This document shows, in pieces, positions 24,844-33,459 of a DNA stretch of 64,000 nt. How positions within the stretch are numbered: position 1 is the stretch's first letter; each line of letters begins with the position of its first letter. Source of the DNA: Planctomycetota bacterium (GTDB lineage: Bacteria; Planctomycetota; UBA8742; UBA2392); the NCBI GenBank assembly GCA_016712285.1, contig JADJRK010000001.1:2480001-2544000 (forward strand). The letters are read 5' to 3'. Under the pieces are notes generated by a model. The model did no database searches. It saw only the letters and a list, made by a program, of their open reading frames with translations, and was not told the DNA's origin. A program made the position numbers and the translations under genes.

Positions 24844-25125
24844 GTGGCCCTGATTTTCACCGTGATCTCAACCAAGCGCGTAGAGCTCGTGCCGGGCAAC
24901 GAAATCTTGAACATCGACCTCAAGGTCTCCTACGCCGAGTTTCTCAGCATGACCAAGAACCTGGTCAAGCCATACAAGGCCAAGTTCGAGCTGCCCGACG
25001 GCGAAGTGATTGAGCGCAACGTGGGTATCGCAAAAGGCGTGGCCGGCAACGCCAACGCCCGCATCACGATCCGCAACTTCGAGGGCGAAATCCCCGAAGG
25101 CACCAGCGTAACCCTGCAGGAATAG
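24844..25125 (+). CDS. Hypothetical small beta-rich protein
   Basis: This is a 93-aa protein starting at GTG 24844 with a strong GGAGGA 7-8 nt upstream. It has no signal sequence and is predominantly beta by pattern (ALIFTVISTKRVELV, YKAKFELPDGEVIER, ARITIRNFEGEI). A single compact beta-barrel or sandwich is plausible. No family is recognised. It is the last gene of a same-strand run and converges with the large minus-strand gene 13 bp away. Confidence 0.6.
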   Translation: MALIFTVISTKRVELVPGNEILNIDLKVSYAEFLSMTKNLVKPYKAKFELPDGEVIERNVGIAKGVAGNANARITIRNFEGEIPEGTSVTLQE

Positions 25126-25138
25126 TCGCGGCCCAACG

Positions 25139-28100
25139 CTACTCGCGCGAGACCACCGCGTGCAGCTTGGCCCGTATCGTCGTGTGCGCCACCTGCGCTT
25201 CCATCACGCAGGGGCCCTCGGTGCCGGGCGCCGTGAAGATGTTGTTCTTGTCCACCACGCCGGCACCCTTGAGCTTGCGCCATTGCACCCGCACTGGCTG
25301 TTCGTTGTCTTCGTCGTCGATACCGATTGTCTGCAACTGCACTTCTTCAAGCGGCTGTACCGCCAGCACCGGCGGAATGATCTTGAGCTTGACGATCTGT
25401 GGCGGCGGGGCGTTGTTGGCCAGGATGATGCGCGCGCCCTTGCTCTGGCCAACGTTGCCGGCGGCGTCAAAGGCAATCGCCGATGCGACGTATTCGCCGT
25501 CTTCGAACTGCGTGGTGTCGATGTCGCGAGCGTAAGGCGGAGTGGTGACGGGCTCGCCGACTTTCTTGCCGTTGAGGCAGAACTGTACACGCTCGACGCC
25601 ATTGGGGTCGTGGGCTTCTGCCACAAAGTTGACCAGGCCCCGGGTCTTCTTGCCTTCGCGGGGTTCAGTCAGTTCCACGTCGGGTGGCGTGTTGTCGACC
25701 TTGAACGCGCGGGCCGTGCTGCGCCGCACATGGCCCAGCACGTCGCTTGCCTCAATCACGGCTTCGTGCGGGCCCTCGGCCAGCTGGCGCGCGTCCACCT
25801 TCCACACCCACGGGCTCTGGGTCAGCGGGGTGCCGTAGTACTGGCCGTCGATGATCAACCGTGCGGTGTCAATGCCAATGGGGTCGCCGATGCTGGCGTG
25901 AAGGCTGAACACGCCGCCGACAAACTGTTCCTCGCGCGGCGAAATGATGCTGCTTTCGGGCCCCGGGCTTTCGTGCTCAAACTCGATCAAGTGGCGGCCC
26001 GGCTCCAGGGGCCGGTTCAGCACGAACACCCGGTTGTCGCCCTCGATGTCGGCCTCGGTGCCATCGACGAACACGCGCTTGAGGCCCGGGAACGACACGC
26101 GCACGTGGGCCCGCGTGGAAAGGTACATCACAGCCTGCGGGCCTGAGGCGCACAGGCTGAACTCGACCGGCTTGGCGGGGTCGTCGGGGTGGCTTGCACC
26201 GAAGCCCAGGTAGATCCCCTCCTGCATGTCGTACGAAAGCACGCTGGTCGCCTTGATCACGACATAGCGGCCCGGGTAGTCGTCGCGCCGGTCGACAAAC
26301 GCCATCAGCGCATCCGTCCAGACCCAGCCGCACTGCTGCGGCATGCCGCCCTGCCAGCCGTTGAACAGCACGGCTCCATCGCCCATGGTGGTGCGATACA
26401 CGCGCCCGCGCTCGTCGGTGTTGATGCGCCGCACCTGCGGCATCTGCTCGGGCTTGCCGATGTTGATCAACGTAGCCAGGTCGCCGCGTCCGCGCATGAA
26501 CTCGACCGCTAGGCCGGGCAGCTTGCTGTCGCCGCCTTCTTCCACACCCTGGGAAAAACCATTGCTGTAGAAAATCATGCGCGCCTGGCGGCCGCTGCCG
26601 TCGCTGGCGTTGACCGCAAGGGTGCCGCGGTCGATTGCGCTGCCGCTCTCACCGCCGGTCACGCGCAGCGCCGTGCGCTGCTGCGTGCGGCCATCGCCGA
26701 TGTCGTAGCGGTCAAACAGCAGCACCGTGCCCTCAGTGCGCAGGTACAGCAGGTGGCGCTGGGCTAGGCTGCCCTCAACGCCCTTGAAGTCGCCGTTGAT
26801 GTACGCCGCCCCGCCCAAATCGATGTAGTCGCGCACGCGGCCCGGCACCTGCATCCCGCCCAGCCCTTCAAACAAGTCGGGCTCGGCAAGCAGTTTCAAA
26901 TTCACGCCGCTGCTGGCCAGCTGCACGTACGGCAGCGTGCCGGCTTCTGCCTGCAGGGTGACGATCGTGCTGCCCGGGTCCCAGTCGGCGCGCACAACCG
27001 CGCGCGTTTCGGACAGGCGGGCACCCGGCGCCATGCTTTGGTCCGGGCTCGTGGCCTGCAGCGTGTGGTCATAGAAGTAGGCCGTGAGCACAGCGTCGAT
27101 GCCGATGTTGGCCGGCAACTCAAGCCGATATTTGCTGCTGATGCGTTCTTCTTCGCCGACGCGCTTGGCTGCCTCGGCCACGCTGATCTGCTGCAGCAGC
27201 CACTGGGCCACGCCGTCGCGGTACGTGTCAGCCAGCTTTGCAAGCAACGGCGTCGCGGCGCGCAACTCCTCGACGCGCAGGCGGCCGCTGGCGAACAGGC
27301 CGCTGCGGTTCGCGCCAAACTGGTGGGCCATCCAGCGCGGCAACTGCGACAGGTTGCCGCCTTCGCCCATCAGCATGTCGTCGCCGTGATAGCGCTTGAA
27401 GGCCTCGGTAAACGGCAGCAGGAAGCGCATCAGCTCGGTCAAGCCGGCGACGTCACTGGCCGCGGGGCGACCGTTGTCAGCCACACGGTTTGCCAGCAAC
27501 GCCTGGGCCCGCTGTTCGGCTGTGTCGACCCAGCGTTTTGCGTTCTGGTAGTAGGCCTCGTAGTTCATCAATGGCAGACCGACCATGCCGATGGCCATGG
27601 CGCCGGTTTCGCTGATGCCCGGCGGCGGGTTGTTGTTCGGGTCGTTGATGAAGTTGCCAAGGCGGCGCGCGTTGTCGTGCAGAACTTTGGCAACTTCGGT
27701 GCGCTCAGCGTCGGACAGCACGGGCGACAGCATGTCCGCGGCCAGGCCGACGTCACGAATCGCCGTGACGCAGCCGCGGCCAGGCGGCGTGTCGGGGTCA
27801 GCGCCGGCGCGGTCCAGGAAGCGGCCGCCGTTCTGGCGCACCTTTCGCAACAACGCCTCACGCGCCCAGCCCATGATTTGCCGGTCGCCGGAGACGCGGC
27901 CTAGAAAGGCGCCTTCAAGCAGGCTGGGACTCTCGATAATCCATGCGCCGGAACTCACGCTGCGCAGCGAGTAATAGTCGTGGTCAAAGGGCACGCCGGC
28001 GGTGGCGTGCAGCAGCGCCTCCACCCGGTCCTTGATCGCGCGCACCAGGCTGGCCAGCAGCCCGCGCTCCATGCGGGTGCGCATCTCATCAAGGTCGCTG

Positions 28101-28618
28101 TCGTTGAACAGCAGGCCGGGGTCCTGCAGAACCTTGCTCTGGGGCAGCACCTGCCGAATCTCGGTGTCGCTGCCTTTGGCGTCAGGAATGTAGGCAACGA
28201 CCGATTCGATCTCGGCCATCGTCACGTCCTGCTTGGGCGGCAGCGGCAGGCGCTTGGTCAGGATGGCCTCGTTCAGCGTGCTGTCTTCGCTGGCGGGCTC
28301 AAGCGCGACCAAGTCGTTCTGCGGCATGTTGACGAAGGGCGAAACAAACACGTCCGACAGCGGCCGGATCGCCTTGGCCTCCTGCGTCGGGGTCTCCTGC
28401 GGAATGAAGTAGGGGTTGCTTGGGGGACCGCTGCCGGCCACCGGCGCGTCTCGCAGGTCACTGCTTGTTTCGCCGGCTTGTCGCCGGCGTTCGTGCTCGC
28501 TGACAATTTCGTTGGCCAGGTCCGTGATATCGTCGGTCGCGGAATCTTCGGGCACGTGGCGCGGTGCCCCGTGGGGTCCGGGCGCGCCGTGGTCGCTGTT
28601 TGGTTTGGATCCTGTCAT
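25139..28618 (-). CDS. Very large heparinase-II/III-like protein with C-terminal Ig-like domains
   Basis: This 1159-aa protein has an acidic, Pro-rich N-terminal region (1-150) without an evident signal peptide. An alpha-helical toroid-like region follows (about 180-480: SSGAWIIESPSLLEGAFLG, GISETGAMAIGMVGLPLM). A beta-sandwich region (about 500-830) contains SETRAVVRADWDPGSTIVT and a YINGDFKG segment, an order reminiscent of heparinase II/III or alginate-lyase-type polysaccharide lyases. Two bacterial Ig-like domains follow (about 900-1080, PPDVELTEPREGKKTRG; GVERVQFCLNGKKVG), then a final beta domain. The catalytic residues could not be pinned, so a degenerate or structural homolog is possible. 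The lack of an export signal is odd for such domains. Confidence 0.5.
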   Translation of the reverse strand: MTGSKPNSDHGAPGPHGAPRHVPEDSATDDITDLANEIVSEHERRRQAGETSSDLRDAPVAGSGPPSNPYFIPQETPTQEAKAIRPLSDVFVSPFVNMPQNDLVALEPASEDSTLNEAILTKRLPLPPKQDVTMAEIESVVAYIPDAKGSDTEIRQVLPQSKVLQDPGLLFNDSDLDEMRTRMERGLLASLVRAIKDRVEALLHATAGVPFDHDYYSLRSVSSGAWIIESPSLLEGAFLGRVSGDRQIMGWAREALLRKVRQNGGRFLDRAGADPDTPPGRGCVTAIRDVGLAADMLSPVLSDAERTEVAKVLHDNARRLGNFINDPNNNPPPGISETGAMAIGMVGLPLMNYEAYYQNAKRWVDTAEQRAQALLANRVADNGRPAASDVAGLTELMRFLLPFTEAFKRYHGDDMLMGEGGNLSQLPRWMAHQFGANRSGLFASGRLRVEELRAATPLLAKLADTYRDGVAQWLLQQISVAEAAKRVGEEERISSKYRLELPANIGIDAVLTAYFYDHTLQATSPDQSMAPGARLSETRAVVRADWDPGSTIVTLQAEAGTLPYVQLASSGVNLKLLAEPDLFEGLGGMQVPGRVRDYIDLGGAAYINGDFKGVEGSLAQRHLLYLRTEGTVLLFDRYDIGDGRTQQRTALRVTGGESGSAIDRGTLAVNASDGSGRQARMIFYSNGFSQGVEEGGDSKLPGLAVEFMRGRGDLATLINIGKPEQMPQVRRINTDERGRVYRTTMGDGAVLFNGWQGGMPQQCGWVWTDALMAFVDRRDDYPGRYVVIKATSVLSYDMQEGIYLGFGASHPDDPAKPVEFSLCASGPQAVMYLSTRAHVRVSFPGLKRVFVDGTEADIEGDNRVFVLNRPLEPGRHLIEFEHESPGPESSIISPREEQFVGGVFSLHASIGDPIGIDTARLIIDGQYYGTPLTQSPWVWKVDARQLAEGPHEAVIEASDVLGHVRRSTARAFKVDNTPPDVELTEPREGKKTRGLVNFVAEAHDPNGVERVQFCLNGKKVGEPVTTPPYARDIDTTQFEDGEYVASAIAFDAAGNVGQSKGARIILANNAPPPQIVKLKIIPPVLAVQPLEEVQLQTIGIDDEDNEQPVRVQWRKLKGAGVVDKNNIFTAPGTEGPCVMEAQVAHTTIRAKLHAVVSRE

Positions 28619-28653
28619 GGCTGCAACAGCCTACGCCTTTGCCCCGGCCTAGG

Positions 28654-29331
28654 CTAGACGCCACGTTTCGTGGCACCCCAGATGTACTTGTGCAATTGCA
28701 GGTTCAGGCGCGCCGGTGTGCCATCCTCAAGCATCCAGCGCGTCAGTTCAGCCGGGTCGATCATCCCCCACGCCGGGCTGAACAGCACCACCGTGCGCTC
28801 CCCTAGCTTCTCGCGCTCAACCAGCGCGCGCGACCAGTCGTAGTCGGCACGGCTGGTCAGTACGAACTTGACTTCGTCGCCGGGCCGTAACCGCTGCAAG
28901 TTCTCGTAGTGATTGGCGTGTTCTTCGCCGCTGCCAGGTGTCTTGACATCCAGGATCACTTTCACGCCTTCAGGTACAACCGCGACGTCGTGGCTGCCGC
29001 CCGTTTCGACCAGCACTTCGCGGCCATCCGCCAGCAGTCGCCGGCACAGTTCTGGAAAAAGGGGTTGCAGCATCGGCTCGCCGCCCGTGATTTCCACCAG
29101 AGGAGTGCCTGTCGCCAGCGCCGCGCGCACAACATCATCTAGGTGCGCGGGCTTGCCCTGCGTAAACGCGTAGGCTGTGTCGCAATAGCTGCAACGCTGG
29201 TTACAGACAGCCGTGCGAATGAATGTGCAGGGGCGGCCGGCGTGCGTGCTTTCGCCCTGGATGCTGGCGTAGATCTCGTTGATCAGCAGGTGCGTGGCTT
29301 CAAGACCATGTAGAGCAGCGAGGGGCGCCAA
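28654..29331 (-). CDS. queE: 7-carboxy-7-deazaguanine synthase (radical SAM)
   Basis: It converts carboxy-tetrahydropterin to 7-carboxy-7-deazaguanine in queuosine/7-deazaguanine synthesis. The QueE pattern is clear: NEIYASIQGESTHAGRPC, the [4Fe-4S]/SAM cluster CNQRCSYCDT (Cys43, Cys47, Cys50 from the chosen start), EITGGEPMLQP and VLVETGGS. TTG 29331 gives 225 aa, the usual size. The frame continues upstream to GTG 29412, but that adds residues encoded by a non-coding-looking tandem repeat (29345-29372), so the longer form is doubted. No other que genes are nearby. Confidence 0.9.
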   Translation of the reverse strand: MAPLAALHGLEATHLLINEIYASIQGESTHAGRPCTFIRTAVCNQRCSYCDTAYAFTQGKPAHLDDVVRAALATGTPLVEITGGEPMLQPLFPELCRRLLADGREVLVETGGSHDVAVVPEGVKVILDVKTPGSGEEHANHYENLQRLRPGDEVKFVLTSRADYDWSRALVEREKLGERTVVLFSPAWGMIDPAELTRWMLEDGTPARLNLQLHKYIWGATKRGV

Positions 29332-29344
29332 TCGCTGGTCGATG

Positions 29345-29372
29345 TTGGACTTTGGACTTTGGACTTTGGATT
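29345..29372. repeat. Tandem TTGGACT repeats in a divergent promoter region
   Basis: Four head-to-tail copies of TTGGACT (the last degenerate) lie between queE and the beta-barrel gene. An AATCTAAAATCCAAAATC stretch (29435-29452) lies further along. A TATACT at 29464 resembles a -10 box for the plus-strand gene. Confidence 0.7.
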
Positions 29373-29478
29373 GCACGGCAACAGTGTGACCTATGACAGC
29401 CGTCCGCGCCACGCAGCGGCAGAACCATTCCGAAATCTAAAATCCAAAATCAAAATTCCCCCCTATACTCCGCCCCCT

Positions 29479-30375
29479 ATGGCCAAGGCCGTACTGTTGC
29501 TGCTTCTGTTTGCCTCGGCCGCCCACGCGCGGGAAATGGGGTCTGGCTCCGCGCAGCGGTGCCTGACCCCATTTCCCGCTGCAGGTGCACTCACGGCAAA
29601 GGGGTCAGGCACCTCCGCTTCGCTGCGGAGCCTGACCCCTTTGCCGCGCGCGACATTTGACGTCTCACGCGTGCTGGCCGCCGCTGAGCCTGAGCCCGAG
29701 TTCGACATCAAGCCGCCGTGGGGCCTGTGGGGCAACCGCGCCCCCTACCCGTTTTATGACGGACCCTTCGGCATAGACACCAACGACGACCTGGTGGCGC
29801 GGGACTTCTGGATCGATTTCCAGTCTGACTTGTGGCTTACGCCCAACGGCTATCGCGGCGCAACCGGGCAGGCTCGCGCGCGCTTTGGGCTGTTCTTTGC
29901 CGACGTCAGCTACACGCAGCTTGCGCGCACCGACCGCCACGCGTTTCTGGGCAAGCGCAAGGTCAAAGACTGGTCGTACATCACCGACGCGCGCGGGCAC
30001 CTCGGCTTTACCATCCCCATTCCGATCCTGGGTTACGCGGACTTCGGAGTGGGCTTCGCCGGCTTTGACGAGACCCGTGGCATCAGCCGCATTGGCGGCA
30101 GTTTCAAAGCAGCGTTGCAGATCTGGCCGGTGTTTCCGCTGGGCATTGAGGCGTGGGCGGTGCGCGAGCAGTTTTTTGACGGTACCGGCGCCAACGACTT
30201 CGGCGTGAAGCTGCACGTGCAGGTGTTCCGGCACCTGGTGGTCAGCGCGGGCTGGCGCTGGATGAACGTGGACGGCAGCAACTTCAGCACGCAGGGCATC
30301 ACGTTCGGCTTCAGCTTCCAGTTCAGCAACCTGCGCACGTTCTTCTGGGCCCCATTCCGCGGCCCCGCGTACTGA
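29479..30375 (+). CDS. Outer-membrane beta-barrel protein interrupted by REP-like palindromes
   Basis: This 298-aa exported protein has a signal peptide (MAKAVLLLLLFASAAHA). Residues about 18-56 are encoded by two palindromic repeat units, inserted without breaking the frame between the signal peptide and the mature domain. The rest has aromatic-rich alternating strands (ARFGLFFADVSYTQL, GFTIPIPILGYADFGVGF, GITFGFSFQFSNL), typical of an 8- to 12-strand outer-membrane barrel. The ATG at 29479 begins the signal peptide; the open frame extends upstream through the intergenic repeat. The specific function is unknown. The inserted segment would probably form a flexible N-terminal arm in the periplasm. 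Confidence 0.7.
   Translation: MAKAVLLLLLFASAAHAREMGSGSAQRCLTPFPAAGALTAKGSGTSASLRSLTPLPRATFDVSRVLAAAEPEPEFDIKPPWGLWGNRAPYPFYDGPFGIDTNDDLVARDFWIDFQSDLWLTPNGYRGATGQARARFGLFFADVSYTQLARTDRHAFLGKRKVKDWSYITDARGHLGFTIPIPILGYADFGVGFAGFDETRGISRIGGSFKAALQIWPVFPLGIEAWAVREQFFDGTGANDFGVKLHVQVFRHLVVSAGWRWMNVDGSNFSTQGITFGFSFQFSNLRTFFWAPFRGPAY
29531..29577. repeat. REP-like palindrome 1 inside a coding sequence
   Basis: Arms GGGAAATGGGGTCTGGCTCC (29531-29550) and the complementary 29558-29577 match at 18 of 20 positions. The core GGGGTCAGGCACC is shared with the units at 29595 and 33354. Confidence 0.8.
29595..29646. repeat. REP-like palindrome 2 inside a coding sequence
   Basis: Outer arms GGCAAAGGGGTCAGGC and GCCTGACCCCTTTGCC are exact inverted repeats; the inner part pairs CTCCGC with GCGGAG. 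It is the same family as the unit at 29531, only 17 bp away. Confidence 0.8.
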
Positions 30376-30407
30376 TCATGTAGAATCTTTGAAGCGTGGC
30401 GGGCATC

Positions 30408-31238
30408 TTAAGTCTTGTTCCAGCGCTGCAGAGTCTGGTGTTCATACGGATCGACGACCTCCGGCCGTGGCGCCTTGGGCGGCTGCCAGCCGGGTGTGAC
30501 CTGCGCTGGCTTGCTGCGGCTGCCGTGATACTCGGCGATCGCACCCCACATGGCGGCTTCCTGGCGCTCTTTGCGTCTGGCCGCGCTGGCCAGAGCCGGG
30601 TCGAGATACCACAGCGAAGCGCGCATGCGTTCACGCGACAGCAGCCAGGCCGCCAACACACCGGCCGCAAATCCACCCAAGTGGGCTGACACCGCGATAC
30701 CCTGGACACCCGCCAGAGCGAGCACGGACTGCTCGGCAACCCACACGCCAATCAGCGCAATCGCCGGCACTTCAAACACCCTGCCGTGCCAGTGCCATAC
30801 GAGCAGCACGCGCACATTGATGCTGTGCGCCGCCACCAGCGCCACCCCCATCAAGCCCGAGATTGCACCCGACGCGCCCCATGCCGGCCGGCCGCCACCC
30901 GACAGGAATTCGGAAACGATGTAGACAAGGCTTGCGGCGACACCCAACGCGCAATACAGCGCAACAAAGCGCCCCGGGCCCAGCCGCTCTTCGGCAAACC
31001 GCCCGTACACCCAAAGGAAAAGCATGTTGCCGGCAAGGTGCAGCATCCCGCCATGCAGGAATACCGCCGTGAGCCACTGCCATGGCGCGAACCGGTCAGG
31101 CCACAACGCGAGTTCGTCAACAACAGCCTCGGGCAGCGCCGCCTGCAAACCAAACGCAACGATGTTGGCGACAATCAGCCCAGCCGTGGCGTAGGGCCGG
31201 CGATAGTACGGATAGTCCAGACCGATCGGCAGAAACAT
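30408..31238 (-). CDS. Rhomboid-family intramembrane serine protease
   Basis: This 276-aa protein has six membrane helices and the rhomboid catalytic dyad: Ser123 in GASGAISG and His186 in SAHLGGFAAG. The helix-1/2 region has HGGMLHLAGNMLFLWVYG, the usual HxxxN segment. A cytoplasmic C-terminal tail of about 75 residues is charged and Pro-rich. It cleaves membrane proteins within or near their transmembrane segments. The substrate is unknown. The C-terminal anchor of the propeller protein at 20781 is of a type processed by rhombosortases, but this protein is generic rhomboid, so the link is only a possibility. It stands alone, divergent from the VWA gene. Confidence 0.92.
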   Translation of the reverse strand: MFLPIGLDYPYYRRPYATAGLIVANIVAFGLQAALPEAVVDELALWPDRFAPWQWLTAVFLHGGMLHLAGNMLFLWVYGRFAEERLGPGRFVALYCALGVAASLVYIVSEFLSGGGRPAWGASGAISGLMGVALVAAHSINVRVLLVWHWHGRVFEVPAIALIGVWVAEQSVLALAGVQGIAVSAHLGGFAAGVLAAWLLSRERMRASLWYLDPALASAARRKERQEAAMWGAIAEYHGSRSKPAQVTPGWQPPKAPRPEVVDPYEHQTLQRWNKT

Positions 31239-31331
31239 GGGCTACCTCCGAATAAGGGTCGCCCATGCAAGTCGTTGCTGCGATTACACTTCGGCGCCGG
31301 ATTTGGAACTGTCATACTGATGTCACAGTGT

Positions 31332-31371
31332 ACGGTTTTGCGAACCGTTCTCTTACATCCTCGTTAGGATG
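31332..31371. other. Two adjacent hairpins in the leader of the VWA gene
   Basis: ACGGTT-TTGCG-AACCGT (31332-31348) is followed by CATCCT-CGTT-AGGATG (31356-31371). They lie about 100 nt before the start codon in the 233-bp gap between two divergent genes. They may be leader structure or operators; no regulator is identified. Confidence 0.4.
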
Positions 31372-31471
31372 GGATTGATCTACTGGGCCGAAGGCGAAGT
31401 ACCGTAACCGCGGAAAGGCCGCGGCTACATGTATCCTATAGGGCAGACCGAGGACTAACCGAGGCCAATCC

Positions 31472-33184
31472 ATGAAAGCACGATTCATTCCACGCGCACT
31501 GGCAGCCGTCGCGCTGCTGTGCATCGCCGGCGGGTTCAGCATCAGCCAGGACAGCGAATTCGGCCCCGCCAAGATTGCGTACGACGATTACATCAAGCGC
31601 CCGTCACTACAGATGCGAACGCGCGGTCGCGTGGGCCTGGCCAAGACCCAGCACAAGGGTGCATGGGACATCCTGACCAAGAGCTACGCCAAGCCCGAGT
31701 CGCCCAAAGACCACGTCAAATACCTGCTGGCCAGCATCTGCGCCCAGTACTTCGGCGACGAAGAGTGGGCCAACGGCTGGGTCACATGGCGCGAAGCCAA
31801 CAAGAAGCCCGAAGACGCGTGGCTGTGGTATCGCGGCTTGATCCACCACCAGCAGAACCGTGGCGAAGACGACCTGATCGCGATTGTCAGCGAGCCCAAG
31901 AACGACCTGTTCCTGCGCGCCGCAGCCTTTGAGGCGCTGGCTGAAAACGGCAGCGAGAAGATCCTGGCCTGGTGGGAAACTGAGCTCGACAAGGCCGACA
32001 AGTGGAAGGGCGTCGAACGCGCCGTGCTGCTTGAGTGCGCCGCGCACAACATGGCCACCGAATCGTCGCAAAAGGGCACCGACCAGTTCCGCAAGACCGG
32101 CCTGAAGCTGATCCCGCTGATCGAGGAAAAGCAGACCGACGACCGTACCAAGCTGGTGATGGCGCGCTACTTCAAAGAGATTTTCGCTACCGACAAACTG
32201 TACGTGAACGCCAAGCCATGGCTTGACCTGCTGCTGAACCCCGAGAAAGAGCCGGCCCGAGACGACAAGTACGCGCCCGCCGCGCCGCCGACCAAGTTTG
32301 TCGGCATCGAGTCCAACGGCAAGCGCATCGTCTACGTGATCGACTTGTCCGACTCGATGATGAAGCCGGTCAGCACCAAGATCAAAGAAGAGATCAAGAA
32401 GCCGCCTGAGCCCAGCGGCCCCGTCACCGGCAGCGGCGAACACCGCAAGCCCCCGGGCAAAGAAGAGGGCAAGAAGGAAGAAGAAAAAGAGCCCGAGATG
32501 GAAGACGAGCTGCCCTGGGACAAGATCAAGGTGCGCTTCCATGTTGCCCGCGAGTACCTGAAGCTCTCGCTCAAGACCCTGCAGCCGGACCAGTTCTACT
32601 GCGTCATCATGTTCGGCACCGACGCCAAGCTGGCCAAGACCACCAAGGGCCTTACACCGGCGTCAGCGGCAAACATCCAGGCCACGATTCGTGAGCTGGA
32701 CGCAATCAAGCCGGGGCCGGGCACCGAGATTCGCAAAGACGGCATCCTGATGGGTGACACCAACCTGCACGGCGGCATTCATCGCGCGTTCAAGGTGACC
32801 AAGGGCGGCATGGTCAAAGAGTTCGAGTATGTAGACGGAACGACGTGGTTTGACGGCGCCGACACGATTTTCGTCCTGTCCGACGGTGACCCCACGGACG
32901 ACGACTGGGCCCAGGTTGACAAGCGCGACCCATGGGACCAGACCGGCGACCCGGAAACCCGCACCAAGGCGCCGGACCAGGAAAACCTGCGCTTCCCGGG
33001 CCCCTACGGGTACTGGCAGTACAACGGCCAGGGCGAGTTCCTGGTAGACGACGTGCGCCGCCTGAACGTGTTCCGGAAGTGCGAGATTCACTGCATCGGC
33101 ATCGGCGAAGCCACCTACAGCATGCTGCGCGGCATCGCCAATGTGGGCCGCGGCCAGTTGAAAATGATCGGCAACGGCGGGTAG
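31472..33184 (+). CDS. Secreted von Willebrand factor A domain protein
   Basis: This 570-aa protein has a signal peptide (MKARFIPRALAAVALLCIAGGFS). The N-terminal half is helical with HEAT/TPR-like repeats (FLRAAAFEALAENGSEKIL). A VWA domain (about 280-565) follows, with the metal-binding MIDAS motif DLSDS (Asp291, Ser293, Ser295), interrupted by a highly charged Pro/Lys/Glu loop (about 305-350). FVLSDGDPTDDD supplies the distal Asp. The family binds protein partners through a Mg2+ ion. ATG 31472 begins the signal peptide. It is a single gene with its own terminator. The partner or process is unknown; this helical-plus-VWA layout looks typical of large secreted proteins in Planctomycetota-like genomes (inference). 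Confidence 0.82.
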   Translation: MKARFIPRALAAVALLCIAGGFSISQDSEFGPAKIAYDDYIKRPSLQMRTRGRVGLAKTQHKGAWDILTKSYAKPESPKDHVKYLLASICAQYFGDEEWANGWVTWREANKKPEDAWLWYRGLIHHQQNRGEDDLIAIVSEPKNDLFLRAAAFEALAENGSEKILAWWETELDKADKWKGVERAVLLECAAHNMATESSQKGTDQFRKTGLKLIPLIEEKQTDDRTKLVMARYFKEIFATDKLYVNAKPWLDLLLNPEKEPARDDKYAPAAPPTKFVGIESNGKRIVYVIDLSDSMMKPVSTKIKEEIKKPPEPSGPVTGSGEHRKPPGKEEGKKEEEKEPEMEDELPWDKIKVRFHVAREYLKLSLKTLQPDQFYCVIMFGTDAKLAKTTKGLTPASAANIQATIRELDAIKPGPGTEIRKDGILMGDTNLHGGIHRAFKVTKGGMVKEFEYVDGTTWFDGADTIFVLSDGDPTDDDWAQVDKRDPWDQTGDPETRTKAPDQENLRFPGPYGYWQYNGQGEFLVDDVRRLNVFRKCEIHCIGIGEATYSMLRGIANVGRGQLKMIGNGG

Positions 33185-33206
33185 CACGCAGCAGGCAGAC
33201 CAATTC

Positions 33207-33254
33207 AAGCGGGCGGCACGATGGGTCAAACATCGCAGCCGCCCGCCTTGCTTG
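33207..33254 (+). terminator. Hairpin terminator after the VWA gene
   Basis: AAGCGGGCGGC (33207-33217) pairs with GCCGCCCGCCTT (33238-33249) with one bulge, beginning 22 nt after the stop, followed by TTGCTTG. Confidence 0.6.
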
Positions 33255-33353
33255 TGGCGAGCGCAGTCCCGGCAGCTTCATCAGGCAGCCGGCCGCGGGA
33301 TTGAGCGTCAGATTGTGGGCGCTTGCGGGACTTAATGGCACAATGCTTGGCCC

Positions 33354-33427
33354 GGGGTCTGGCTCCTTTTCGCCTGGCCGGACGGGCAAACACTGAAGGC
33401 GTTCCGGGCGAAAAGGTGCCTGACCCC
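33354..33427. repeat. REP-like palindrome 3 (GGGGTCAGGCACC family)
   Basis: Two 21-bp arms, GGGGTCTGGCTCC+TTTTCGCC and its complement ending GTGCCTGACCCC, differ at two positions, the same two changed as in the unit at 29531. It lies in the 275-bp gap between the VWA and TatD-like genes. Confidence 0.8.
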
Positions 33428-33459
33428 CTCCGACACCGCAACTGACAAGAGGTAACACC

